From positions 273,326-337,325 of the forward strand of contig SIJG01000050.1 in assembly GCA_023374025.1 (NCBI GenBank): a stretch of DNA of 64,000 nucleotides. The letters run 5' to 3'. Position numbers and translations under genes: made by a program. The stretch's first letter is position 1; each line of letters begins with the position of its first letter. Source of the DNA: Heterodera schachtii (Eukaryota > Nematoda > Chromadorea > Rhabditida > Heteroderidae). The notes below the pieces were generated by a model that ran no database searches, had not been told where the DNA came from, and saw nothing but the letters and a program-made list of their open reading frames with translations. Shown one piece after another: positions 48,502 through 57,930 of this stretch.

Positions 48502-48597
48502 TGACGTAGACCGGCCTATCGGCACCGCCTGACCCTCTCCCTCGCCCATTTTCCAAGATTTTTTTGGAAAAATTTTAAAAAATCTAGTTTTTTTAAG

Positions 48598-48625
48598 TTA
48601 GTCATTCGTGATCACGAATGACTAA
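48598..48625. repeat. Perfect 28-base palindrome
   Basis: Two 14-base arms TTAGTCATTCGTGA and TCACGAATGACTAA abut without a loop, inside the 47512-48829 element. Confidence 0.75.
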
Positions 48626-48837
48626 AACTTACGACTTGCTAATTTCCTCCCAAAATTGTAAAAAGCGATAATGGGAGACGAAAAATATTAATTTAATACA
48701 TTTTTGATCGAAAACCCGAAAAAATAATTGGTTTAAAGAAATTTTGTAAAATGTTCTTATTTTTGACCCTAAAATCTTATTTTTTGGCCTTGGTGTTCTT
48801 ATTTTGAAAAATTTTCGATCGAAGCCCTGTGATAAAT

Positions 48838-49110
48838 GTCTGAATGGAATGGACTGTGCCTTCAGTCACACTGAGCAAATTTTCATCATTGACCACCGGA
48901 ACAACAACACATTACGAAGGGCAAAGGCGAAAACCAACAACGGCGGTGGCATGGGAATTTTGGGTCATGTTCGCCAAGGTGTGCCAACAAAATTTTGAAT
49001 TTTGTATTATTTTCCTTAAAAAAGCATTGGCCCAGTCGCCGCAAGTGCACGTCACAGCTCATTGGCTGTTGGCCTCCAGCAAAAGTGAAAATGACATCGT
49101 TTTGGTGGGT
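48838..49110 (+). CDS. Exon-like segment of an unrecognised gene
   Basis: After a CTTCAG acceptor (about 48864) a frame reads VTLSKFSSLTTGTTTHYEGQ and RRKPTTAVAWEFWVMFAK to a GTGTGC donor near 48980. A second piece, ALAQSPQVHVTAHWLLASSK, ends near a GTGGGT donor at 49106. I do not recognise it. Composition and splice signals look coding, but the acceptor of the second piece is poor. The hAT MITE lies just upstream and the LTR retrotransposon just downstream, so the gene is probably disrupted. Confidence 0.4.
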
Positions 49111-49115
49111 ATAAG

Positions 49116-49351
49116 TGTTCGGTCCGAGGGATTTGTTTAAGTCCAATTAAATATTTATTTATTGGAGAAGGAAAAGAAAAGTCACAACAATTTGGGGAAC
49201 AAATATATAAAACAAAATGAATAAAGGGAAGACACTAATAAGAGGGAGAAGGGGGCATATTTATGGGCGAGGGAACAACATGAAATGGGATGGGAAATCG
49301 ATTGGCATAATGTCAATGAAATTCAAAGCTTCGGCGGCAGTGCCCCGAACA
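49116..49351 (-). repeat. 3' LTR of the retrotransposon
   Basis: 236 bp, reading TGTTCGG at one end and CCGAACA at the other, so the termini form a 7-base inverted repeat. Identical to 53899-54134. Confidence 0.95.
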
Positions 49352-49364
49352 CCTCCCCCCTTAA
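49352..49364 (-). other. Polypurine tract
   Basis: On the minus strand TTAAGGGGGGAGG stands directly before the 3' LTR, the expected site for plus-strand priming. Confidence 0.75.
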
Positions 49365-49378
49365 GCGCGGTCCCGATG

Positions 49379-50623
49379 TTACGGTGAGAAGCGCTGAGGT
49401 GGACGGCGATTTCGCTGAGGGTACCGTCGTTGCTTTTCATGGTCAATTTGACCTCCCAAATTTTCCTGTTCGCCATTCGGGTCCTCCAATGGCATTTCCA
49501 CTGGCAATTCCCTCTGATCCTCAACAGCAATCGGTCTTGGGATGTCGAAGGCATCGAGCATCACCGAGAGCTGATCATCGGAGTCGGACGTCTTTCGGGA
49601 ACGAAGCTGGTTGGCGTGGTAGCGCCCTGATCTTCCATCGGCGAATGCCACGTCGTAAATCACACCAGTTCGCTTTGAAACTTGGCCCTGTTGCCAATTT
49701 TGGGAAATTCGGTGGCGGGCAAAAACTTTGTTTCCGACTGAAAATTCCCTTAATTTCGTTCCAAATCGCTTATTGAAGCGTTTCGCCATTTCAGCGTCTC
49801 TTTCGATGGGTTGTGCTGGTGGCGGCCGCAACAAATCCAAAGTTGTGCGGGGTTTTCTCCCCAGGAACATTTCAGCAGGTGTTATGCTGTTTGGCAACGA
49901 GTCATTTGGAGTTGTTCGGTAACTTACCAAGAAAGTTTCGATGATTTCTTTGCTTGGGGCTCCCTCCTCTTTCAATTTTCGAAACGTTCTTTTGAACGTG
50001 TCCACGAAACGTTCGGCCTGGCCGTTGGACATCGGATTATACGGCGCTGAAAACAGGTGGTTGACACCGTTGACGGCCATAAATTTGGCAAATTCGTTGC
50101 TCGTAAATTGGTTGCCATTGTCAGACACCAAAATTTCCGGGATGCCGTGTCGGCTGAACGAATATCGAAGTTTTTCGATTGTTGCCGCTGTCGATTTTGT
50201 GGCCATTTCGAATACCTCCGGGTATTTCGAAAAGGCATCGACGATGATCAGATATTCCTTGCCGAAAAATGGTCCGGCATAGTCGACATGGACTCTTTGC
50301 CACGGTGCAGATGGTTTTGGCCACGGTTGAAGATTGCTTTTCACTGGTGCCTTTGCTTCCATTTGGCACGATTGGCAGTTTTCTACCATCTGTTGGATGT
50401 CGACGTCCATATTTGGCCAATAGGCATAATTTCTCGCCAATTGCTTCATTCTTTTAATTCCCGGGTGTCCCTGGTGGAAAGAATGAAGAATTTTCTGGCG
50501 GAGTTTTTCCGGGATCACAACTCGGTCGGCGTAATCAGGCAATTTCTCGTGATGCAAAGCTGATCTTTGACCCGATGAAAAAGCTTTATTTCGGCATTTT
50601 CGTCTCCGACGTTCCTTGGCCAA
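49379..50623 (-). CDS. Integrase part of Ty3/Gypsy pol
   Basis: A 414-residue frame. The HHCC zinc-binding region covers HSFHQGHPG...CQSC (about residues 48-86). The catalytic core has HVDYAGPF (Asp114), VSDNGNQF (Asp168) and SNGQAERF (Glu204), a complete D,D,E triad. The C-terminal part is basic (RRYPQRNRRPPQRFSP). The first ~33 residues are out-of-frame readthrough of the preceding pol frame; the true reading enters near VVIPEKLRQK. It is shifted by one frame from gag-pol. Confidence 0.9.
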   Translation of the reverse strand: MAKERRRRKCRNKAFSSGQRSALHHEKLPDYADRVVIPEKLRQKILHSFHQGHPGIKRMKQLARNYAYWPNMDVDIQQMVENCQSCQMEAKAPVKSNLQPWPKPSAPWQRVHVDYAGPFFGKEYLIIVDAFSKYPEVFEMATKSTAATIEKLRYSFSRHGIPEILVSDNGNQFTSNEFAKFMAVNGVNHLFSAPYNPMSNGQAERFVDTFKRTFRKLKEEGAPSKEIIETFLVSYRTTPNDSLPNSITPAEMFLGRKPRTTLDLLRPPPAQPIERDAEMAKRFNKRFGTKLREFSVGNKVFARHRISQNWQQGQVSKRTGVIYDVAFADGRSGRYHANQLRSRKTSDSDDQLSVMLDAFDIPRPIAVEDQRELPVEMPLEDPNGEQENLGGQIDHEKQRRYPQRNRRPPQRFSP

Positions 50624-53523
50624 CCATTCGTTAAAAATTTCTTGACCTTTTGAATGGTTTTGTCGGCTTCAGCAGCTGCGACAATTTCCTTAAATTTTAT
50701 TGGCAGTGCTTCAATTGATCCGATCAAAATGTCGTCAATTTCCGAATCTGATCGGAGAGATGCAATCACTCGGTCTTCGTCGCTTTTTCCCGTTGCGATC
50801 AGTCTTGAAAGTACATCGGCTTGACCGAAATCATTAGTACTGATGTACTCAATGCTGAAATCGTATGCGAGGAGGATCAGCGACCAGCGGAGAAGTCGGT
50901 TGGCACTGCATTGACGCACTCCCTTTTTGCTTCCGAAGATGGCCAGAAGTGGTTTGTGGTCCGTTAGCAGCGTGAATTTCCGTCCATAGATCATTTTATG
51001 GAATTTTTGCACGGCGAAAATCAGTGCCAAACCTTCCTTCTCGATTTGAGAATAATTTTTCTCTGCGGCCGTTAAAGATGATGACGCGTGAGCGATTGCC
51101 TTTGTTGATCCGTCAGGAAATTTGTGGGATATTACCGCTCCAATCCCGAGTTCAGATGCATCTGCTGCAACTACAATTTCCTTTGTTGGGTCGTAATGCG
51201 TGAGCAGAAGATCAGATGACAAAATTTCCTTAATTTTGTCGAATGCCTGTTGGCATTTTTCACTCCACTTCCATTCGCTGTCCTGCTTCAGCAGATCGTC
51301 TAACGGTTTTCGTACAAAACGCATGTTTTTGACGAATTGCTGGTAGTGGTTTACCATCCCGAGGTATGAACGCAGCGATGGCACATCAGTGGGTGCGGGC
51401 ATTTCACTAATTGCCGAGATTTTCTTTGGGTCCGGTCTCCGTCCGTTTCTGTCGATGATTTGTCCGAGGTATTTGATCTCTTCTCGGAAAAACGAACACT
51501 TTTCCAATTTGATCCGGAATCCCCACTCTTGGAATTTTTTCAAAACTTTCTTCAAGTGATCAGCGTGCTCTTTGACGCTTTTGCTTACGATGATCACATC
51601 ATCCAAGTAAGCTGTGGCGAATTCAAATTCTGCCAAAATTTGGTCCATTACCGATTGGAAGATGGCTGGCGCTGATTTCACGCCAAAAGGAAGTCTTTTA
51701 ACTTCATAATTGCCATGATGTGTTGAAATCGAGCAGATTTTCCTCGATTCAGCATCCAATTCGATTTGGAGATAGGCATCCCTGAGGTCGATTTGCGAAA
51801 AATATTTCCCACCATTTAAGGTTGCGAAAATATCCTCAGGTAACGGCAGCGGGTGTTGGTGGTCCTGAAGAGCACTGTTCAGACAGGTGGAATAGTCTAT
51901 ACATAGGCGTGCGCTTCCGTCGGCCTTTTTCACCGCCAAAATTGGAGCTGCCCATTCGGTGTATTCGACTTTTCCGATCACATCCATTTTCTCCCATCGC
52001 TCCAATTCTCCATCAATCGCTTCTTGTGCGTTGTATGCGACAGGGCGAGCCTTTCTGTAGACCGGTGCGGCGTCCGCTTTCAAAGTCAGATGCGCCTTGA
52101 ATTTCAAACATCGGCCTAATTCATTTTTGAAAATGTCGGGGAATGACGCTTTAAGATGGTCGATGTGTGCTTTGACTGTCGAATTTTGTGACGATTTTGA
52201 AGCTTTTGTAAAACCTCTTGTCTCGTCTCCGACTCTACACAAATTCACGGGCGCATTTATTTTGGCCTTGAGTTCGTTCAGCAAACCAAACGCATCCATC
52301 ATTTGCACACTTAGCAAATTTAGCGATCCCCTTTTTGCCACATAATATTCGCTTTTGATGCAAATATCGCGGAATTTGAAATTGGCGACTCCCTTTCCGA
52401 TGAACTTGACGTGTGTTCCATCGAACATGCATCCACTTTCGGTGCATTTGCGGAGTCGGGGGCTGCCGATGACTTCATGTGATAGTTCATCGATAACAAT
52501 TATTTCAGCCCCGCTGTCGAGTACGAATTTGATGTCTTTGCCATCTACCGCCACGTCGGTTTTGAAAAGCGAAGCGGAGTTCACTTTCATGGCTGTTCCA
52601 ATTCGTAAATTTCCAATTTTCCTTTTTGGCTGCACTTTGTCGCATTGGCCTTCCAAATGTCCATTTTGGGAGCATTCTTGGCACTTCGCTGACTTGTGCT
52701 TGCACTCCCAATGGCTGTGATTTGTCCAACCACATCGCCAACATTGTTGTGCCGGAGCGGATGATGTTTGGCCTTGCTTCACATTTGGCCTTCCTCCCTT
52801 TTCAGTTTTGTGCCACTTTGGCTTGACTGCATTTATGCTTCGGTTGGCCGCAGATGATTCGATCAGCTTTGCTTCGCTGATTGTTGTCATGAAGTTGATG
52901 CAATCTTGCACAATTTCATCATATTTGACATTATCTCCGTCGGCGCCGAGCTTTGACAAAATTCTCTGTCTCAAAGTCGCATCTTTCGGCGACTTTAGAG
53001 CAGTCAAAAGCATCAAAACCTTGAATTGTTCCTCCTTTAGTGACGTGAACTTGAAATCGTTCAACAGCCTTTTGTGTCTGTTGACGAATTGACGAAAATC
53101 TTCTCCTTCGGTTTTCGAGGCCATTAAGCACTCATACCTGTCGATGAATACAGAATGAGGCTTTGAAAAAAGCTTTTGAAGCCTTTCGGTTGATTGGTTG
53201 AAGTCGAAGTCCGTCACTTTTGCTGGCAAACACGATTTTGAATACTCGCTGAATGCCGTTTCCGACAATTTATTCATTAATGCCTTGACTTTCACTGCGT
53301 CAGTTGCGTTTGGTGCCGAACAGTCCATAGCAAATGAAAACCTTTCGATCCATTCCGAAATTCTTTCCTTTTCGTCGGTCGGTTCGAAGACCGAAATGTC
53401 AGGCAGCACCGGAATCGGAACATTATTGTTCGGATTCGGTTGGTTGATTTGCTGCTGCTGCTGTGCGGTGACGAGTTGACCAATTGCGTCCAGCAATTGT
53501 TGAATGTTGGCTTGATTCGCCAT
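50515..53523 (-). CDS. Gag-Pol (Gag, protease, RT, RNase H)
   Basis: A 1002-residue frame from ATG at 53523. Gag-like helical region, then two zinc knuckles at about 261-274 (CWRCGW...C) and 281-294 (CQECSQNGH...C). Aspartic protease LDSGAE is at 335-340. The reverse transcriptase has its palm motif YLDD at about 639-642. RNase H has DASELG at about 788 and LLTDHKPLL at about 852. Gag and Pol are in one frame with no -1 or stop between them. The frame ends soon after the RNase H at ...RNCLITPTEL, because a single-base indel around 50530-50570 displaces the integrase. Confidence 0.93.
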   Translation of the reverse strand: MANQANIQQLLDAIGQLVTAQQQQQINQPNPNNNVPIPVLPDISVFEPTDEKERISEWIERFSFAMDCSAPNATDAVKVKALMNKLSETAFSEYSKSCLPAKVTDFDFNQSTERLQKLFSKPHSVFIDRYECLMASKTEGEDFRQFVNRHKRLLNDFKFTSLKEEQFKVLMLLTALKSPKDATLRQRILSKLGADGDNVKYDEIVQDCINFMTTISEAKLIESSAANRSINAVKPKWHKTEKGGRPNVKQGQTSSAPAQQCWRCGWTNHSHWECKHKSAKCQECSQNGHLEGQCDKVQPKRKIGNLRIGTAMKVNSASLFKTDVAVDGKDIKFVLDSGAEIIVIDELSHEVIGSPRLRKCTESGCMFDGTHVKFIGKGVANFKFRDICIKSEYYVAKRGSLNLLSVQMMDAFGLLNELKAKINAPVNLCRVGDETRGFTKASKSSQNSTVKAHIDHLKASFPDIFKNELGRCLKFKAHLTLKADAAPVYRKARPVAYNAQEAIDGELERWEKMDVIGKVEYTEWAAPILAVKKADGSARLCIDYSTCLNSALQDHQHPLPLPEDIFATLNGGKYFSQIDLRDAYLQIELDAESRKICSISTHHGNYEVKRLPFGVKSAPAIFQSVMDQILAEFEFATAYLDDVIIVSKSVKEHADHLKKVLKKFQEWGFRIKLEKCSFFREEIKYLGQIIDRNGRRPDPKKISAISEMPAPTDVPSLRSYLGMVNHYQQFVKNMRFVRKPLDDLLKQDSEWKWSEKCQQAFDKIKEILSSDLLLTHYDPTKEIVVAADASELGIGAVISHKFPDGSTKAIAHASSSLTAAEKNYSQIEKEGLALIFAVQKFHKMIYGRKFTLLTDHKPLLAIFGSKKGVRQCSANRLLRWSLILLAYDFSIEYISTNDFGQADVLSRLIATGKSDEDRVIASLRSDSEIDDILIGSIEALPIKFKEIVAAAEADKTIQKVKKFLTNGWPRNVGDENAEIKLFHRVKDQLCITRNCLITPTEL

Positions 53524-53880
53524 TGTCGGTGGTTATCGATCGCTTTTGTTGACTGTTGAATGGACGAGTAAACCGCGTATTGCGGAACCGCAACCCGCCC
53601 AGGGTCTATAGGTTTTTCGGCGTTTGAAAACCGCACCTGGCGGAACCTCACCCGCCTGGGGTCTATCGGTTTTTTGAAGTGTTGAAAACCGCTGCTGGCG
53701 GAACCTCACCCGTCTGGGGACTATTGGTTTTTTAGACGCGTTGAAAGTCGGCGGTCGAAATATGGACGATTTGTTTTCGTCCACTTGAAGACCGTCGGCA
53801 AAATGTCGAAATTCAAAAATTACTCTCGCCTGGAGATGTAATGAATGAATAAACAAATGCGCTTTTGTCCTTTGCTTTTG

Positions 53881-53897
53881 TTAGCTGACTGCACCAA
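53881..53897 (-). other. Primer-binding site
   Basis: One to two bases inside the 5' LTR, the minus strand reads TTGGTGCAGTCAGCTAA, whose TGG matches the CCA end of a tRNA. I cannot name the primer tRNA with confidence. Confidence 0.7.
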
Positions 53898-53898
53898 T

Positions 53899-54134
53899 TG
53901 TTCGGTCCGAGGGATTTGTTTAAGTCCAATTAAATATTTATTTATTGGAGAAGGAAAAGAAAAGTCACAACAATTTGGGGAACAAATATATAAAACAAAA
54001 TGAATAAAGGGAAGACACTAATAAGAGGGAGAAGGGGGCATATTTATGGGCGAGGGAACAACATGAAATGGGATGGGAAATCGATTGGCATAATGTCAAT
54101 GAAATTCAAAGCTTCGGCGGCAGTGCCCCGAACA
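53899..54134 (-). repeat. 5' LTR of the retrotransposon
   Basis: Identical to the 3' LTR at 49116-49351 and followed by the ATAAG duplication at 54135-54139. Confidence 0.95.
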
Positions 54135-54139
54135 ATAAG

Positions 54140-54330
54140 TTTGGCGACCAATTCAATCTTTCGCCAAAGATTGGCCACTTGAAAAGCAATGGGCTGCACA
54201 GGCGACAACGAAGAAGCAGCAGCAGCGATGTCCGCTTCATTGAGCATCGGGCAAAAGCACGTGTGCCGTCGGTGGATGAGACAAAGGACAATTGGGGGTG
54301 CGTTTTTCAATATCCAAGGGAGTGATGGTG
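54140..54330 (+). other. Right flank of the retrotransposon, possibly coding
   Basis: All three forward frames are open for a stretch, for example FGDQFNLSPKIGHLKSNGLH, with a GTGCGT donor near 54298. This may be the continuation of the exon interrupted at 49110, but no frame can be preferred from sequence alone. Confidence 0.3.
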
Positions 54331-54701
54331 ACTGATCTGTCCTGGATCAAATTTTAATCATTCATTTATTGATCAAACTCAGTGATGGGTCAGTACACTG
54401 ATCAGATTGAATACTGTATTGCTGAGAAATGAGCTCATTAATTATAATTAAATGCTAATTGGTCAATTTTGATCAGTCGTTCTTCCTTAAGCTAATGAAG
54501 CGGCGAAGAGTGTCAATGGATCATTTAAAAAATTTATTTAAAACTAAAATGGAGCGGAAATTCAAAATTAAATCATAAAAATGATTTAATTATACATGAG
54601 AGATGAAAGAATAAAAAACATTAGATAGCATTTGAATCGAAATGACTAATAGAGCTAAAATGACAGAACCGAAGAAATTATTTGTTTAAAAGCATTTTCT
54701 T

Positions 54702-54866
54702 TCATTTCCTCCAACACACATTCACCTGATCAGTGCGGTAACGTTGTGTATAAGTGCACTTGAAAATTTTCATAAAAAATGATAAAAATGGCAATTAGTG
54801 AGTGAATGAATTAATTGCCTGGTTAAGCGATGCTCTGAGTCCGGCACGATACATTTCCCAGCCGGC
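54702..54866 (-). pseudogene. Inverted copy of the last two OSGEP exons
   Basis: The minus strand repeats OSGEP exon 7 (48 bases, 54819-54866, [16 protein letters not shown]), the last intron with its GC donor, and exon 8 (57 bases, 54702-54758, ending at TGA). Flanking DNA diverges upstream of the exon 7 acceptor, so earlier OSGEP exons are absent. Confidence 0.85.
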
Positions 54867-55444
54867 CTAAAATCGGAATTTCGCGGTAGGACCCAACAAA
54901 AAGAATTGGGATCGATCGACACCTCAAGAGTCTGGGAAATAAAATGTTGATTGCGCACCGCCATCCGGCTTACAGCAGCAACAGAAGCCAATGGAGGCGA
55001 TGATCATCAAACACAGAACAATGGCGGACGAAGAGGAGGCCGGCGGCACGGGGATGGACGAGTCAAATTTTAATCTATTAATTACCGTATTCAATTTTTA
55101 ACCATTAAATTATCGTATTTCATAAAATAGAGCCACCCTAGCGCCCTCCCTAAATAAGAACCCACCTGAAATAAGTACCTTTCCGATGGGAGTTAAAAAC
55201 AGATCTACTGGCTTTTTATTTCAGGGTATACAATATACAGCTATACAGTATTTTTACGTAATATAATATTTATTTATTTAATTAAATTAATGATGATAAT
55301 TCCAAATGACAAATAGCATTGAGCGATTAGTCAACATTTTATGCCCATATTTGGCTTTATTTGCCATACAAATTTTCCTCATAAAAAATAAAACATAATT
55401 GTTTATTTTAAAAAATTATTTTTAATTTTCTAATCATTTTAAAG
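54867..55444. other. Intergenic
   Basis: On the minus strand near 54950-55070 there is a short frame SSSAIVLCLMIIASIGFCCC resembling a membrane segment followed by cysteines. It has no supporting gene structure. 55080-55440 is AT-rich. Confidence 0.3.
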
Positions 55445-56225
55445 TGATCAGCAACTTTTCTGCTGCGATTGGGACACTTTGACCATGAGCAGTGCGGCCG
55501 ACTGTTGCTCCATCCAAATGGCGCCGTTTCATTGTCGGACATCGGCCGATGGGTGCAGCGAGGCGAGCTTTGTGCTGGGCAAGAAGAGGCTAAAGGTGGC
55601 ACAAAACAAAGGAAAAGGGCACAAATTAAATCGATAATTTAATTAGGAGAAAAAGCGGCACCAATTAAGGGAAAGCGAACGGCATTAATTAGGACTAAAG
55701 CGGCACAAATCCAATATTTTGGATAATTCACCCCCCCCCCTCCATTTTTTTTATTTTCAAACAGAAAATTTTCAGAAAAAACCTTAGAAATTTTTTCCAT
55801 AAAATTTATAGGAAAAAATTTGAAATTTTTCATTCGACTTTTTAAAATTTTTCTGATCAATTAATTACAAAGTTTTTTTTAACTTTTTCCAAAAAATTGT
55901 GTAAAATTGTCAGATTTGTTTTCTTTGAAATTTTCTTAAAGAAAAATTTACGAAGATTTTTTTAACTTTTAAAAATTTTACAAGTAATTTCGATAGATTG
56001 GGAATTATTGTATTGCTGTTTTTCAAACTGTACATTTGTTATTGTTGTTCAATTTTGTTCATTCATGCTCAGGTTGCCTGGGAGCACCACCAAATTGTGC
56101 AGGTGCGCCGGCTCAGTTTAAGCCGCCGTGCCGACGCCGCGAACGGCACAGTGAACAACAACAACAACAGCCCGTTGAAGAACACATGGATGCCGGACAT
56201 TGCGCAGGAGGAACCAATTAAATAA
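55445..56225 (+). CDS. 3' exons of an unrecognised gene
   Basis: Exon 55445-55595 (DQQLFCCDWDTLTMSS..., GKKRLK) joins in phase 0 to 56073-56225 (VAWEHHQIVQVRRLSLSRRA...NTWMPDIAQEEPIK, stop). The acceptor GCTCAG and donor GTGGCA are acceptable. The last exon has a polyasparagine stretch encoded by AAC repeats. A close copy of the last exon is at 62678-62851. I do not recognise the family, and 5' exons are not identified. Confidence 0.5.
55734..55746. repeat. C run
   Basis: About ten C with a T in the intron between the two exons; a low-complexity site only. Confidence 0.6.
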
Positions 56226-56450
56226 TTAAATATTGTGGCTTATTTATAATGTATTTTTATAGCAAAGAATTTCTCATGGAAAGAGAGAAGAAGCATAAAG
56301 TGATACGGTATTTTAAACCAAAGCTACTGTAATATGTTTTTATTTTGTAAAAGATAAAATTTATAATATTTACTCATTTGCCTCATTTAAAAAATGACTT
56401 CAAAAGAAAGAAATATTTGCATTTTTGATGGGAAATTTTTTTAGTAAAAC

Positions 56451-57236
56451 CAGGGCTCGCAAGTTTTTTTTTCAAAATAAGGACAAACGAGGTTAAAACT
56501 AAGATTTTGACCCCAAAAATAAGATTTTTTGAAAAAATGGATTTTTACCTTGTAAAAACAGTTAAAAAGCATTATTGGCTTTTATAAAAGCAAAATACAA
56601 CAAATTTGCACAATTACAACGGTTTTATTATTGAAAATAATATTTTTTTCAAAAAAGTGTCATTCAAAGTATTTTTCCCATCCACCGATTTGATCCAACA
56701 GTTTGTGATTAGAAATGAGCATCTTATACATTTCTGGGCAAGTGAGATCAAAATTTATTTTCGTCTGGACCAGAGCCTTCACGGTTTCGACTTTCAACGA
56801 ATTTCGAACATCAGTCCATTGTGAGCCGCAAAGGGAAAAAACTCTCTCGACAAATGCATTTGATACCGGAACGGATACAATGCTGACCAACTTCTTCGCC
56901 TTTTCGACTTTTCTTTATGTGCCGGAATTCCTTTTCGTAGCTCTCCAAATAGACATTTTTACGTTTTGGGGGCATCTGGGCATTCACACTCAAGAAAAGG
57001 GAGTAAAAAATAATTTATTTGAAAATTGAATTAATTAAAAATATTCGCTTCAATAAAAAAAATAAGTAAAGTTATTCAATTTTGTAGATTTTTTTTTCAA
57101 ATCCAAAATAAGAACGAAATATGCACGTCGAGCCAAAAATAAGAAAAATCTTAGAAATAAGGACATTTTCATTTTCTAAGATCCGGCCCCTCCAAATAAG
57201 GACAAATCTTAGAAATAAGGACACTTGCGAGCCCTG
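56451..57236. mobile_element. hAT element relic, TSD AGTAAAAC
   Basis: TIR CAGGGCTCGCAAG / CTTGCGAGCCCTG with the 8-bp duplication AGTAAAAC at 56443-56450 and 57237-57244. AAATAAGGACAAA words fill the ends. The interior contains minus-strand pieces of a hAT transposase, so this is a deletion derivative of an autonomous element. The paralogous segment at about 63070-63120 lacks it. Confidence 0.92.
56660..56993 (-). pseudogene. hAT transposase fragments
   Basis: 56660-56890 on the minus strand encodes SVPVSNAFVERVFSLCGSQW and following VETVKALVQTKINFD, the hAT C-terminal dimerisation region (compare SNAFCESVFSVLKN at 33.6 kb). 56811-56993 encodes KRKNVYLESYEKEFRHIKKS in another frame, perhaps an N-terminal piece. 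The catalytic middle is missing. Confidence 0.75.
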
Positions 57237-57244
57237 AGTAAAAC

Positions 57245-57930
57245 TGTTTCCCACTAATAAAAATAAATACAGTACCACCGACATTTTTTAATGGGCAAAC
57301 AAAAAATTTTAAATGACTCGACCCAATAAAGAAGGCCGCTTGAAAATCAATGGGCTAATTTCAGATTCCCAAAAAATTATTTTTTTTCGAAAGTCAATTT
57401 TGAACGTGTCCAGACATAAGCGCCTCGGACATTTGCGCCTATGTCCAAAATCGGGTTCAAATTTACATTTTTCAATCCCAGAAGAGCGCAAATTTGGGGT
57501 AACTATTTAGAACGTCAGCAGCAGGTTAAAAAAAAAAGAATATTTGTCTTAAATTTAAATAAAGAAGGCATAATGCCAAATTTAAAAACATTGTTCTTTA
57601 ATTAATCTGTGACTTGTCAATTGGAAATGCATTAATTAATCTGTTACTGAGTCTTTGAAGAGCTCTGTTGATTTACTCTAATTACGGTCATTAACTTATT
57701 TTTGCTCGTTTATTGTGTGGCAAAGGAATTTAGACGATGCATTTGTTGATGAATTTGATGAGATTTTTCACAATTTGTCGCCTTTTGCCGCCTCTATTTA
57801 ATTTTTCAAATTTTCACCATTGAAGAAATGTTACAGTTCAGGACAGTTTTTTCCCTATTCTGAATTTTGTGACATCAATCAATTGAAAAGGCCAAAGTGT
57901 GCTATCACAAATATGAACAGACGGTAATGG
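57245..57930. other. Intergenic upstream of gene E
   Basis: 57600-57900 is roughly the inverse of 1400-1860. A minimal first exon for gene E could be 57913-57923 (Met-Asn-Arg plus two bases), whose GGTAATGG donor falls in the target duplication of the next MITE. This is tentative. Confidence 0.3.

Larger units (their letters stand above)
47512..48829. mobile_element. Composite hAT MITE, TSD TGATAAAT
   Basis: Ends CAGGGCTTCGAT and ATCGAAGCCCTG with the 8-bp duplication TGATAAAT at 47504-47511 and 48830-48837. The ends carry TTGTTCTTATTTCTAAGAA and TGTTCTGATTT arrays. Four GC cassettes occur at about 47711-47734, 47841-47870, 48029-48052 and 48511-48536, the last two split by palindrome P4. 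It is inserted just upstream of an exon-like segment. Confidence 0.88.
49116..54134 (-). mobile_element. Ty3/Gypsy LTR retrotransposon, TSD ATAAG
   Basis: The element is bounded by two 236-bp LTRs that are identical by eye and by the 5-bp duplication ATAAG at 49111-49115 and 54135-54139. On the minus strand it carries a primer-binding site, a gag-pol frame with zinc knuckles, protease, reverse transcriptase and RNase H, then an integrase frame, and a purine tract before the 3' LTR. The RT-RNase H-integrase order is that of Ty3/Gypsy. Identical LTRs imply recent insertion. A frame break separates RNase H from integrase in this copy. Confidence 0.97.

Noticed and set aside
49285..50563. Forward-strand open frames within the retrotransposon
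   Set aside because: They lie opposite integrase and RNase H coding sequence and have no motifs of their own.
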